A stretch of DNA of 64,000 nt, from NCBI RefSeq assembly GCF_021173675.1, contig NZ_JAIHON010000011.1, forward strand, positions 241,250-305,249. The letters are read 5' to 3'. Made by a program: the position numbers and the translations under genes. Position 1 is the stretch's first letter. Every line of letters starts with the position of its first letter. This document shows, one piece after another, positions 1-7,873 of this stretch. The notes beneath the pieces are model-generated. The model searched no databases and was not told where the DNA came from. It saw nothing but the letters and a program-made list of their open reading frames with translations. The stretch is from Streptomyces lincolnensis. GTDB taxonomy: Bacteria > Actinomycetota > Actinomycetes > Streptomycetales > Streptomycetaceae.

Positions 1-1632
1 TCGGTGCTCACCGAGGCGACCCTGCTGGGGCTGGTCGGTTCGACCGTGGGCCTGGCCACCGGGATCGGCCTGGCGGCCGGACTGATCGCGCTCATGAACA
101 CGCTCGGCATGAACATCAAGTCGAGCGAGATGGTGATCGGCTGGGCCACTCCCGTGGCCGCGTACGTCGTCGGGGTCGGCGTCACCTTCGTCGCCGCCTA
201 TCTGCCGGCGCGCCGGGCGGCCGGCGTCTCGCCGATGGCGGCCCTCGCCGATGCCGAGATCGCCGGCGTCGGACGGCCGCTCAGGACACGTGCGATCGTG
301 GGCGGCACCGTCGGGGCGCTCGGCGCGGCAGCGCTCCTGGGCTGCGTCACCGCCTCGGAGACCGGCTCGGCGGCCTCGCTGCTGGGCCTCGGGATCGTGC
401 TCACCCTGCTGGCCACCGTGATCGCCGGGCCGCTGCTGGTGCGGCCGGTGATCCGGGTCCTCGGCGGCGCCTTCCCGGCGCTGTTCGGATCGATCGGCCG
501 GATGAGCCAGCGCAACGCCCTGCGCAACCCCCGCCGCACCGGCGCCACCGCCGCCGCGCTGATGGTGGGCCTCGCCCTGGTCGGCGGGATGTCGGTGGCG
601 AGCGCCTCCATGACCGACTCCTTCGACCAGCAGATCGACAAGACCCTGGGCGCCGACTACGTCATCCAGAACACCAACTTCCTGCCCTTCCCGCAGGAGG
701 TCACCGACGCGGTCCGGGACACCCCGGGCGCCGGGCTCGTCGTACGGTCGCGGTTCACCCCCGTCGCCGTACGACTGCCGGACGGCGACCGGGTGGAGAC
801 GACCGCGGCGGCCTACGACCCGCGGCTCGACGACGTCGCCCGCATCACCTACGCCGAGGGCGACACCCCTGCGGCGCTCGCGGCCGGCCGGATGGCCATG
901 GACCGGGACTTCGCACGCGACCACGGCGTACGGGTCGGCAGCGCGATCCCCGTGGAGTTCCAGGGCGGCCGCACCACCGAGCTGACGGTGGGCGCACTCA
1001 CCGACCAGGACCAGGCCGAGGGCTTCGGGACCCAGGGCGGCCTGTACTTCGGCCTGGCCACGCTGGACCGGTTCGCGCCGGGCGGGCAGGACTCCGCGCT
1101 GTACGTGAACGCCGCCTCCGGGACGAGCGCCGACGATCTGCGCACGAACCTGGAGAAGACGCTCGACCCCTATCCGCAGGTGCAGGTGCGCGACCTGGCC
1201 GACTACAAGGAACTGGTCCACGACCAGATCGCGGTGCTGCTCTACCTCGTGTACGCGCTGCTCGGGCTGGCGATCGTCATCGCGGTGCTCGGCGTGGTCA
1301 ACACCCTCGCGCTGTCGGTCGTCGAGCGCACCCGGGAGATCGGCCTGCTGCGGGCCATCGGGCTGGCCCGGCGTCAGTTGCGCCGGATGATCCGGCTGGA
1401 GTCGGTGGTGATCGCGGTGTTCGGCGCGGTGCTGGGCCTCGCGCTGGGCCTGGTGTGGGGCGTGTGCACCCAGCAGGTGCTGGCGCTCCAGGGCATGAAG
1501 GCGCTGGCGATCCCCTGGGGCACGATCGTCGCGGTGGTGGTCGGCTCGGCGGTGGTGGGTGTCGTGGCGGCCCTGCTGCCCGCGCTGCGCGCCTCCCGTA
1601 TGAACGTGCTGGCGGCCATCGCACACGAGTGA
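1..1632 (+). CDS. FtsX-like ABC transporter permease, 5' end missing
   Basis: This is the C-terminal part (at least 543 codons) of a MacB/FtsX-type permease. The frame is open from base 1, so the real start lies outside the window. Visible order: two membrane segments (about residues 5-30 and 44-66), membrane segments near 95-150, a second FtsX unit beginning near residue 160, a large extracytoplasmic domain (about 200-410), and a final FtsX domain with three membrane helices. The coupling loop VERTREIGLLRAIGL, about residue 440, is typical of the family. Such proteins pair with an ATPase, presumably encoded upstream, and work as exporters or mechanotransmitters rather than importers. The stop is followed directly by a hexamer repeat. 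Confidence 0.9.
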   Translation, partial: SVLTEATLLGLVGSTVGLATGIGLAAGLIALMNTLGMNIKSSEMVIGWATPVAAYVVGVGVTFVAAYLPARRAAGVSPMAALADAEIAGVGRPLRTRAIVGGTVGALGAAALLGCVTASETGSAASLLGLGIVLTLLATVIAGPLLVRPVIRVLGGAFPALFGSIGRMSQRNALRNPRRTGATAAALMVGLALVGGMSVASASMTDSFDQQIDKTLGADYVIQNTNFLPFPQEVTDAVRDTPGAGLVVRSRFTPVAVRLPDGDRVETTAAAYDPRLDDVARITYAEGDTPAALAAGRMAMDRDFARDHGVRVGSAIPVEFQGGRTTELTVGALTDQDQAEGFGTQGGLYFGLATLDRFAPGGQDSALYVNAASGTSADDLRTNLEKTLDPYPQVQVRDLADYKELVHDQIAVLLYLVYALLGLAIVIAVLGVVNTLALSVVERTREIGLLRAIGLARRQLRRMIRLESVVIAVFGAVLGLALGLVWGVCTQQVLALQGMKALAIPWGTIVAVVVGSAVVGVVAALLPALRASRMNVLAAIAHE

Positions 1633-1637
1633 CGGAA

Positions 1638-1683
<46 letters not shown>

Positions 1684-1766
1684 GAACGTCCCCGCCCAGG
1701 GGAGGTGGTTGACCCGGCGAGCGCGGGCACTCGGTGGCCAAAGCATTCCGGAGGCCGGAGGACATC

Positions 1767-2339
1767 ATGAGCGCGACGGCACGGGGCTCCCACGACGATC
1801 CGACCCGGCAGAAGAGGCTGGGCATCTACCTCAACGATCATCTGGCCGGGGCGACGGCGGGCACCGAGCTGGCCCGCCGTATGGTGCGCGAGCACCGCGG
1901 ATCGACGTACGGCGACGCTCTGGAGAACCTGGCGGCGGAGATCGCGCAGGACCGGCGGGCCCTGCTGCGGCTGCTCGGAGACCTGGACATTCCGGTGCGG
2001 CGGTACAAGGTGTACGGGGCGTGGCTGGGCGAGAAGGCCGGGCGGGTCAAGCCCAACGGCCGACTGCTGCGGCGCTCCGGCCTCACCCTGTTGATCGAGC
2101 TCGAGGCCCTGCGGCTGGGCGTCCAGGGCAAGGCGTCCCTCTGGCACGCCCTGCTCTCCGCGTCGGCCCAGGACTCCCGGCTGGACGCCGACCGGCTCGA
2201 ACAGCTGCTCCAGAGGGCGGACCGGCAGATCAAGACCCTGGACACCCTGCACGCCAGGGCCGTGATGCCCGTACTGCTCCCGTCGGCGTCACCGGAACCG
2301 GCACCGAAGGCCCCGTCCGGCAAGGGGGCACCGGCGTGA
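1767..2339 (+). CDS. conserved-looking helical protein of unknown function
   Basis: A 190-residue protein I do not recognise. The start at 1767 is chosen because GGAGG ends five bases upstream; a GTG 33 bases earlier has no comparable site. The chain is almost entirely predicted helical and rich in Leu, Arg, Glu and Ala: a first helix around residues 15-45, a second around 50-70, a motif VRRYKVYGAWLGEKAG around 74-90, then two long helices and a Pro/Ala/Lys-rich tail. It has no signal peptide or membrane span, so it is probably cytosolic. A four-helix, ferritin-like bundle is possible, but no clear metal-ligand pattern is visible. It is separated from its neighbours and may be monocistronic. 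Confidence 0.75.
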   Translation: MSATARGSHDDPTRQKRLGIYLNDHLAGATAGTELARRMVREHRGSTYGDALENLAAEIAQDRRALLRLLGDLDIPVRRYKVYGAWLGEKAGRVKPNGRLLRRSGLTLLIELEALRLGVQGKASLWHALLSASAQDSRLDADRLEQLLQRADRQIKTLDTLHARAVMPVLLPSASPEPAPKAPSGKGAPA

Positions 2340-2485
2340 CCACGGCCGGGCGGACCGCCGCTTTGCCCGTGAACGCCCTACGCCGTAGTCCGTCGACCCC
2401 GGCCATGTCAGCTCCTCTCCCGTGAGGCGAGGTCGGGGTGCGAAACCGGTGGTCGGAGGGGCCGGTGCCCTGCTTGACTCACGCC

Positions 2486-2911
2486 ATGAACGATCTGCGC
2501 ATCCGCCCCGCCGACCACCCCGACATCGACACCGTGCTCCGGTTCTGGCGCGAGGCCGCGGAGGGAACGAGCATCAGCGACGACCGGGAGGGCGTGGAAC
2601 GCCTGGTGACCCGCGACCCCGAGGCGCTCATCCTGGCCGAACTCGACGGGGAACTGGTCGGCACGGTGATAGCGGGCTTCGACGGCTGGCGCTGCCATCT
2701 GTACCGGCTCGCGGTGCACCCGGACCGGCGGCGCCGGGGCATCGGCGGCGCCCTGCTCACCGCGGCCGAGGAGCGCTTCGTACGGCTGGGCGGGCGCCGC
2801 GGGGACGCGATGGTGCTGACGGCCAACGAGAACGCGCACCACGCGTGGCGGGCCGCCGGATACGCGCCGGAGGAGCGCTGGCGCCGCTGGGTGAAACCCC
2901 TCACCGCCTGA
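2486..2911 (+). CDS. GNAT family N-acetyltransferase
   Basis: This 141-residue protein spans one GNAT domain. Motif A, LAVHPDRRRRGIGGALL (about residues 74-90), carries the R-x-x-G-x-G/A acetyl-CoA pyrophosphate loop. A second half with NENAHHAWRAAGY is typical of small-molecule acetyltransferases. The substrate is unknown. ATG at 2486 matches the usual N-terminus (RIRPADHPDID). An in-frame GTG at 2438 would add 16 residues, and neither start has an ideal ribosome site. The stop codon lies in a 17-bp tandem duplication. Confidence 0.85.
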   Translation: MNDLRIRPADHPDIDTVLRFWREAAEGTSISDDREGVERLVTRDPEALILAELDGELVGTVIAGFDGWRCHLYRLAVHPDRRRRGIGGALLTAAEERFVRLGGRRGDAMVLTANENAHHAWRAAGYAPEERWRRWVKPLTA

Positions 2912-2929
2912 CTCCCTCCACCGCCTGAC
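2902..2929. repeat. 17-bp-spaced duplication over the GNAT stop codon
   Basis: CACCGCCTGAC occurs at 2902-2912 and again at 2919-2929. The first copy contains the stop codon (2909-2911). It resembles the duplications at the ends of the genes ending at 58047 and 63160. Confidence 0.8.
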
Positions 2930-2935
2930 GCCCCT

Positions 2936-3079
2936 CGCCCGTCCTCTTACCCTTGGGGGACCATTCGGTCCGTGAAAGACCGGACCTCGAAGGAAAGGTG
3001 TGAGCGTCCGCCCATGGGCGAGCCTCCCAGTGGTACGCGAGATCGCGCGGCCCTCCCCACTCTGTCCGATCATGGGACG
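2936..3079 (+). promoter_or_regulatory. structured leader before the CNNM/CorC pair
   Basis: The non-coding stretch before 3091 has two hairpins that compete for the same bases. GGACC (2958-2962) can pair with GGTCC (2967-2971), or GGTCCG (2967-2972) can pair with CGGACC (2981-2986). A further palindrome, GCCCATGGGC, lies at about 3011-3020, and the ribosome site GGAGGTGA lies near 3079. Because the downstream genes belong to a divalent-cation transport family, a cis-acting RNA switch is possible. I could not match it to the known Mg2+ M-box or Mn2+ yybP-ykoY consensus. Confidence 0.3.
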
Positions 3080-3090
3080 GAGGTGACCCG

Positions 3091-4425
3091 ATGACCGAAC
3101 TGCTCCTCCTGCTGGTGGCGGTGCTGCTGTCGCTCGCCTGCGGTGCCTTCGTGGCCGCGGAGTTCTCGCTGACCACGGTCGAGCGCAGCGAGCTGGAACG
3201 GGCCGTGGAACGCGGCGAGCGGGGCGCGTCCGGTGCCCTGAAGGCCGTACGGAATCTGACGTTCCAGCTCTCCGGCGCCCAGCTCGGCATCACGGTGACG
3301 AACCTGGTGGTCGGCATGCTGTCCGAGCCGTCGATCGCCGCGCTGATCGCGGGTCCGCTGCGGTCGGCCGGTGTCTCGGACTCGGCGGCGTCCTCGCTCG
3401 CGCTGGTGCTCGGCACCGCGCTGTCGACGGTGTTCCTGATGGTCGTCGGCGAGCTGGTGCCCAAGAACTGGGCGATCTCCTCGCCGCTGGCGGTGGCCAA
3501 GCGGGTGGGCAACGCGCAGCGCTGGTTCAGCGCCGCCTTCCGCCCCTTCATCACCCATCTGAACAACACCGCCAACCGGGTCGTACGGCGTTTCGGACTG
3601 GAGCCCGCCGAGGAGCTGGCCTCCGCCCGGGGGCCTCAGGAGCTGGCCGCACTGGCCCGGCACTCCGCCCGGGAGGGCGCCCTGGAGGCGGACACCGCCG
3701 AGTTGTTCGTCCGCACGCTGAACCTCGCCGACCTCAGCGCCGAGAACGTCATGACACCGCGTGTCCAGGTCATCGCCCTGGACGCCCAGGCGACCTGCGA
3801 GGACGTCGCGAACGCGACCCGGGCGACCGGGCTGTCCCGCTTCCCGGTCTACCGCGGCAACCTCGACTCGGTCGTCGGGATCGCGCACATCAAGGACGTC
3901 CTGACCATCCCGGCGGGGCGCCGGCCCCGCGTGCCGGTCTCCGAGATCGTGCGCGAGCCGCTCCTGGTCCCGGAGTCGCTCACCGTCGACCGGCTCCTGG
4001 ACCGGCTGTCGGGCAAGCGCACCATGGCCGTCGTCATCGACGAGTACGGCGGTACGGCGGGCGTGGCCACCCTGGAGGACATCGTCGAGGAGGTCGTCGG
4101 CGAGGTGCGGGACGAGCACGACCCGCACGAGACGCCCGACCTGGCCCCGGCCGGCACCGACGACGAGGGCCGCACCCTGTACTCGGCCGACGGATCGGCC
4201 CGCATCGACCAGCTCGCGCGCGTCGGCCTGCGGGCGCCCGAAGGGCCGTACGAGACGCTGGCCGGTCTGGTGGCGAACGAGCTCGGCCGGATCCCGGCCG
4301 TCGGCGACCGCGTCGACGTCACCGGCTGGCGACTGGACGTGGTGGACGCCTCGGGCCGCAGAGCCGCCCGCCTGCTGCTGCACGCGCCGCCGCCGGGCGG
4401 GGAGACGGACGGGGAGGACGCATGA
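3091..4425 (+). CDS. CNNM/CorC (HlyC) family membrane protein with CBS pair
   Basis: A 444-residue protein with the full family architecture. The CNNM/DUF21 membrane domain (about 1-190) starts directly with a hydrophobic helix and contains GELVPKNWA. A CBS pair (about 205-325) has VMTPR at its start and IDEYGGTAG near its end. The CorC/HlyC C-terminal domain (about 345-430) follows. Known members move or sense Mg2+ or Co2+; the old name haemolysin is misleading. The ATG has a strong ribosome site (GGAGGTGA) eight bases upstream. It overlaps the next gene by ATGA, so the two paralogues are probably co-translated. Confidence 0.93.
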   Translation: MTELLLLLVAVLLSLACGAFVAAEFSLTTVERSELERAVERGERGASGALKAVRNLTFQLSGAQLGITVTNLVVGMLSEPSIAALIAGPLRSAGVSDSAASSLALVLGTALSTVFLMVVGELVPKNWAISSPLAVAKRVGNAQRWFSAAFRPFITHLNNTANRVVRRFGLEPAEELASARGPQELAALARHSAREGALEADTAELFVRTLNLADLSAENVMTPRVQVIALDAQATCEDVANATRATGLSRFPVYRGNLDSVVGIAHIKDVLTIPAGRRPRVPVSEIVREPLLVPESLTVDRLLDRLSGKRTMAVVIDEYGGTAGVATLEDIVEEVVGEVRDEHDPHETPDLAPAGTDDEGRTLYSADGSARIDQLARVGLRAPEGPYETLAGLVANELGRIPAVGDRVDVTGWRLDVVDASGRRAARLLLHAPPPGGETDGEDA

Positions 4426-5435
4426 CCGCGATCCAACTGCTGATCGGTCTGGCGACCCTCGTCGTCAACGCCTTCTTCGTGGGCGCCGAGTTCGCGCTGA
4501 TCTCGGTGCGCCGCAGCCAGATCGAGCCGTACGCCGAGGAGGGCGACCGGCGGGCCAGGAGCGTGCTGTGGGGACTCCAGCACGTGTCCGCGCTGATGGC
4601 CGCCGCGCAGCTCGGCATCACGCTGTGCACGCTGGTGCTGGGCGTGGTCGCCGAGCCGGCGATCGAACACCTGCTGGAGCCGGTGTTCCACGCGATGGGC
4701 GTGCCGGAGGGCGCGGGGCACGCGGTGTCCTTCGTCATCGCGCTGACCCTGGCGACGTATCTGCACATGCTGCTCGGCGAGATGGTGCCGAAGAACATCG
4801 CGCTCGCCGAGCCGGTGCGCAGCGCACTGCTGCTGGGACCGCCGCTGGTGGCGCTGTCCCGCGCGCTGCGCCCGGTGATCTTCACGATCAACGCCTTTGC
4901 GAACGCCGTGCTGAAGCTGTTGCGGGTGGAGACCAGGAACGAGGTCACGGCCACCTTCTCGGACGCCGAGCTGGCCCGGATCGTGCGGGACTCCGGCGAG
5001 GCCGGCCTGATCGACGACCGCGCGCGGGAGCGGCTGCACGACGCGCTGGAGCTGGGCCGCCGGCCGGTGCGGGACGTCGTACTGCCGCTGGACCGCGTCG
5101 CCTACGCGTTCCTGGGCGTCACGCCCGACCGGCTGGAGGAGATGTCCGCCGAGTCCGGCTACTCCCGTTTCCCGGTGGTGGACGAGGAGCGGCACATCAT
5201 CGGCTACCTGCACGTCAAGGACGCCCTCGACCAGGCCCCGCGGGACCGACCGTTCCGGCGGGAGGACATGCGGGCCATCGCCCGGATCCGGGAGACCACC
5301 CCGCTGGACGACGTCCTCACGGCCATGCGCCGCAGCCGTACGCATCTGGCGGCCGTGGAGGGCGGGGACGGGCGGCTCACCGGGCTGGTGACCATGGAGG
5401 ACGTGCTGCGGGAGCTGTTCGGTCAGCCGGCGTGA
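4422..5435 (+). CDS. second CNNM/CorC family protein, without the C-terminal CorC domain
   Basis: A 337-residue paralogue of the preceding gene. The DUF21 membrane domain (about 1-190, with GAEFALISVRRSQ and GEMVPKNIA) is followed by a CBS pair (about 200-335), and the protein ends after LVTMEDVLRELFG. The CorC/HlyC domain present in its partner is missing, so the two probably form an asymmetric pair of ion transporters or regulators. The start overlaps the upstream stop as ATGA. Tandem long/short CNNM genes are common in actinobacteria. Confidence 0.92.
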   Translation: MTAIQLLIGLATLVVNAFFVGAEFALISVRRSQIEPYAEEGDRRARSVLWGLQHVSALMAAAQLGITLCTLVLGVVAEPAIEHLLEPVFHAMGVPEGAGHAVSFVIALTLATYLHMLLGEMVPKNIALAEPVRSALLLGPPLVALSRALRPVIFTINAFANAVLKLLRVETRNEVTATFSDAELARIVRDSGEAGLIDDRARERLHDALELGRRPVRDVVLPLDRVAYAFLGVTPDRLEEMSAESGYSRFPVVDEERHIIGYLHVKDALDQAPRDRPFRREDMRAIARIRETTPLDDVLTAMRRSRTHLAAVEGGDGRLTGLVTMEDVLRELFGQPA

Positions 5436-5524
5436 GGGAACGGGGGGAGTCGGGGAGAGCGCCGGGAGGCTGAGCGGGCCGACCGACCGCCGGGTATGCG
5501 CCTCGGGATACCATTTCTGTCGCC

Positions 5525-6325
5525 ATGCAGACGAATCCCACATACACCAGCCTGGTCGCGGTCGGCGACTCCTTCACCGAGGGCATGTCGGACCTGCTGC
5601 CCGACGGCACCTACCGGGGCTGGGCCGACCTGCTCGCCGGCCGGATGGCGGCCCACTCCCCCGGCTTCCGTTACGCCAACCTCGCGGTGCGCGGCAAGCT
5701 GATCGGGCAGATCGTCGCCGAGCAGGTCGACGTGGCCGCGGCCATGCGGCCCGACGTGATCACCCTGGTGGGCGGGCTGAACGACACCCTGCGGCCCAAG
5801 TGCGACATGGGCCGGGTGCGCGCCCTGCTCACCGAGGCCGTCGAGCGGCTCGCCCCGTCCTGCGAACAGCTGGTGCTGATGCGCAGCCCCGGCCGTCAGG
5901 GCCCGGTCCTGGAGCGCTTCCGGCCACGCATGGAGGAGCTGTTCGAGTGTGTCGAGGAGCTCGCCCAGAAGCACGGCGCGCTGGTGGTTGACCTCTACGG
6001 GGCGCCCTCGCTGAGCGACCCGCGCCTGTGGGACGTGGACCGGCTGCACCTGTCGGCCGAGGGACACCGCCGGGTCGCGGAGGCGGTCTGGCAGGGGCTC
6101 GGCTACGAGCCCGAGGACACCGAGTGGCGCACCCCGCTGCCCCTCACCCCGCCGCCGGGATGGGCGGCCCGCCGCATCGCGGACGCCCGCTTCGCCCGGC
6201 AGCACCTCCTGCCGTGGATCGCCCGCCGCCTCACCGGCCGCTCCTCGGGCGACGGCCTGCCGCCGAAGCGGCCGGAGCTACTGCCGTACGAGGGTCGGAT
6301 ACCTCCTGAGAGGCCGACGGACTAG
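5525..6325 (+). CDS. SGNH/GDSL-family hydrolase
   Basis: A 266-residue esterase-like protein. Block I GDSFTEG (about residue 13) supplies the serine, block III GGLNDTL (about 85) supplies Gly/Asn, and block V DVDRLHLSAEGH (about 170) supplies the Asp/His pair. There is no signal peptide, so it is probably cytosolic. No ribosome site precedes ATG 5525; a TACCAT hexamer ends ten bases upstream and could be a -10 box. The C-terminal 70 residues are Pro/Arg-rich. The substrate is not predictable. The stop is followed at once by a GTG-initiated fragment that marks the edge of the accessory island. Confidence 0.88.
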   Translation: MQTNPTYTSLVAVGDSFTEGMSDLLPDGTYRGWADLLAGRMAAHSPGFRYANLAVRGKLIGQIVAEQVDVAAAMRPDVITLVGGLNDTLRPKCDMGRVRALLTEAVERLAPSCEQLVLMRSPGRQGPVLERFRPRMEELFECVEELAQKHGALVVDLYGAPSLSDPRLWDVDRLHLSAEGHRRVAEAVWQGLGYEPEDTEWRTPLPLTPPPGWAARRIADARFARQHLLPWIARRLTGRSSGDGLPPKRPELLPYEGRIPPERPTD

Positions 6326-6445
6326 GTGCTCCCGCCCACCCGCGTGATCAACGTCAGGGGCCGGATCCACGAGTACGGCCCCGGGCTGGAGCACGCCCGC
6401 GAGGACGTCGCCGCGCAAGGGCACTCCGGCCATGCCCGTGCCCCG
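6326..6445 (+). pseudogene. truncated fragment resembling a DUF4326-type protein
   Basis: A GTG directly abuts the hydrolase stop codon (TAG then GTG). The next 30 or so codons begin with PTRVINVRGRIHEYGPGLEHA, which resembles the N-terminus of small DUF4326 proteins. Similarity then stops and the frame runs antisense into the reductase gene. I read it as the stump of a translationally coupled gene cut off at the island boundary. The family assignment is from memory of the N-terminal motif and is weak. Confidence 0.35.
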
Positions 6446-6467
6446 CGGCCTCCTTGCGTTGCGACAC

Positions 6468-7637
6468 TCATGTGCCGCCATCAGTGGACGGTGGCCAAGG
6501 CGTGGCGGCCAAGGCGCGGAGCGCGGTGACCGGTTTGCGTAGTCCATAGGCGACTGCCGTCGACGTTCCGTCGGCATGGCTCCAGGTCAGCAGCGCGCGT
6601 CCGTCTGCGACGCTGCCCTGTGCCGTGGTCGGTTCGCCGCTGAGCGGCAGGCGGCCGACGATTTTGACGGTGAGGCCGGCGATCTCGGTCCAGAAGTAGT
6701 CGTCCTGCGGCGGCCCCGGTGCTGGGAGACCGAGGGCGGAAGCCGCCGCGGTCCTGCCCTGGGCGAGGGCGTTGGACCAGAAGGGGGCACGCCGGTCGGG
6801 CCGTGTGCCGTCGCCGCGGAGGTAGGTGACGTCGCCGGCGGCGAACACTCCGGGCACGGTGGTGGCGCAGGCATGGTCGATGCCGACGCCGAGACGGTCG
6901 GCGAGGCCGGTCCCTGCCAGCCAGCCGGTGCTGGGTACTTCTCCGGCGCAGGTGACCACCAGGTCCGCGGTGAGCTCGGTGCCGTCGGGGAGCGCCACGC
7001 CGCTCACGGGGTCGCCGGTCAGGGTGGCGAAGCCGGTGGCCTGCAGGAAGCGGATGCCGTACGCCGCAGCGCGTGTGGTGATCGCGGCGGACAGGTGGTC
7101 GCCGAGGATGCGTTCCAGCGGCCGGTCGGTGTCCACGACGGTGACCGGGATGCCGCGGGCGGCGCAGGCGCTGGCCACCTCCATGCCGAGGAAGCCGGCG
7201 CCGATCACGATCGCCGAGCCCGCGTGCGCCAGGCGATCGCGGAGCAGCCGGGCGTCGTCCAGCGTCCGCAGGACGAGTTCGCCCCGCTGGCCTGGGGCGG
7301 CGAGCCGACGGGCGTCCGCTCCAGTGGCGACGATCAGCGCGTCGTAGCCGACCTGGCGGCCGTCGGCGGTGGTGACGGTGCGACGCCGGGTGTCGGCGGT
7401 GACCGCGGCCGAGCGGATGACGTCGGTGTCGAGTCCGTCGAGGGCCAGACCGAGGGTGTGGTCGGCGGCCTGGTCTTTGAGAACGGCTTTGGACAGGGGC
7501 GGGCGGGAGTATGCGCCGTCGTCCTCGGCGCCGATGAGCACGACCGGTCCGGTGTGGCCGAGGGCGCGCAGGTGGCGGGCGGCGGCGGTGCCGGCGAGTG
7601 ACTCGCCGACGATGAGCACCGAGCGCGGTGCGGTCAC
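6468..7637 (-). CDS. ferredoxin/NAD(P)H reductase, P450-partner type
   Basis: A 389-residue FAD flavoprotein of the putidaredoxin-reductase/BphA4 class. An N-terminal FAD dinucleotide motif (IVGESLAGTAAARHLR, about 7-22) and a second NAD(P) motif (VIGAGFLGMEVA, about 141-152) are visible. The FAD-binding CAGEVP and FAAGDVTYL region lies near 240-280, and a C-terminal interface domain follows. It passes electrons from NAD(P)H to the ferredoxin encoded just upstream. The GTG start overlaps the ferredoxin stop (GTGA), which shows translational coupling. Longer in-frame extensions run into the ferredoxin gene and are not credible. Confidence 0.92.
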   Translation of the reverse strand: MTAPRSVLIVGESLAGTAAARHLRALGHTGPVVLIGAEDDGAYSRPPLSKAVLKDQAADHTLGLALDGLDTDVIRSAAVTADTRRRTVTTADGRQVGYDALIVATGADARRLAAPGQRGELVLRTLDDARLLRDRLAHAGSAIVIGAGFLGMEVASACAARGIPVTVVDTDRPLERILGDHLSAAITTRAAAYGIRFLQATGFATLTGDPVSGVALPDGTELTADLVVTCAGEVPSTGWLAGTGLADRLGVGIDHACATTVPGVFAAGDVTYLRGDGTRPDRRAPFWSNALAQGRTAAASALGLPAPGPPQDDYFWTEIAGLTVKIVGRLPLSGEPTTAQGSVADGRALLTWSHADGTSTAVAYGLRKPVTALRALAATPWPPSTDGGT

Positions 7638-7831
7638 GGCAGGACTCGCAGGGCGGCGACCGGGCAGGCGTTGACAGCGGCGCGAGCGGCGAGCTGATGC
7701 TCGTCGGGGACTTCGGTGCCCTCGAAGTGGTAGGTGAGTTCGGCGTCGTCGTCCAGGCTGAAGACATCGGGAGCCTGGTCGGCGCACAGGCCATGACCTT
7801 CGCAGCGTGGATGGTCGACGGAGATCTTCAT
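7634..7831 (-). CDS. [3Fe-4S] ferredoxin for the P450
   Basis: A 65-residue ferredoxin. Cysteines RC-x5-C near residues 10-16 and CPVAAL near residue 56 give the three-cysteine pattern of single [3Fe-4S] ferredoxins that serve bacterial P450s. ATG 7831 is chosen because GAGGA lies seven bases upstream and the protein then starts with the family-typical MKISVD. It lies 42 bp after the P450 gene and overlaps the reductase start, giving a complete three-gene class I P450 system. Confidence 0.93.
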   Translation of the reverse strand: MKISVDHPRCEGHGLCADQAPDVFSLDDDAELTYHFEGTEVPDEHQLAARAAVNACPVAALRVLP

Positions 7832-7873
7832 GGTGCGGTCCTCAGCAGTCCTCAAAAGGGCGAGCGGCGGGGT

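Noticed and set aside
2936..3079. Mg2+ M-box or Mn2+ riboswitch
   Set aside because: The conserved core sequences of both classes are not found; only competing hairpins are seen.
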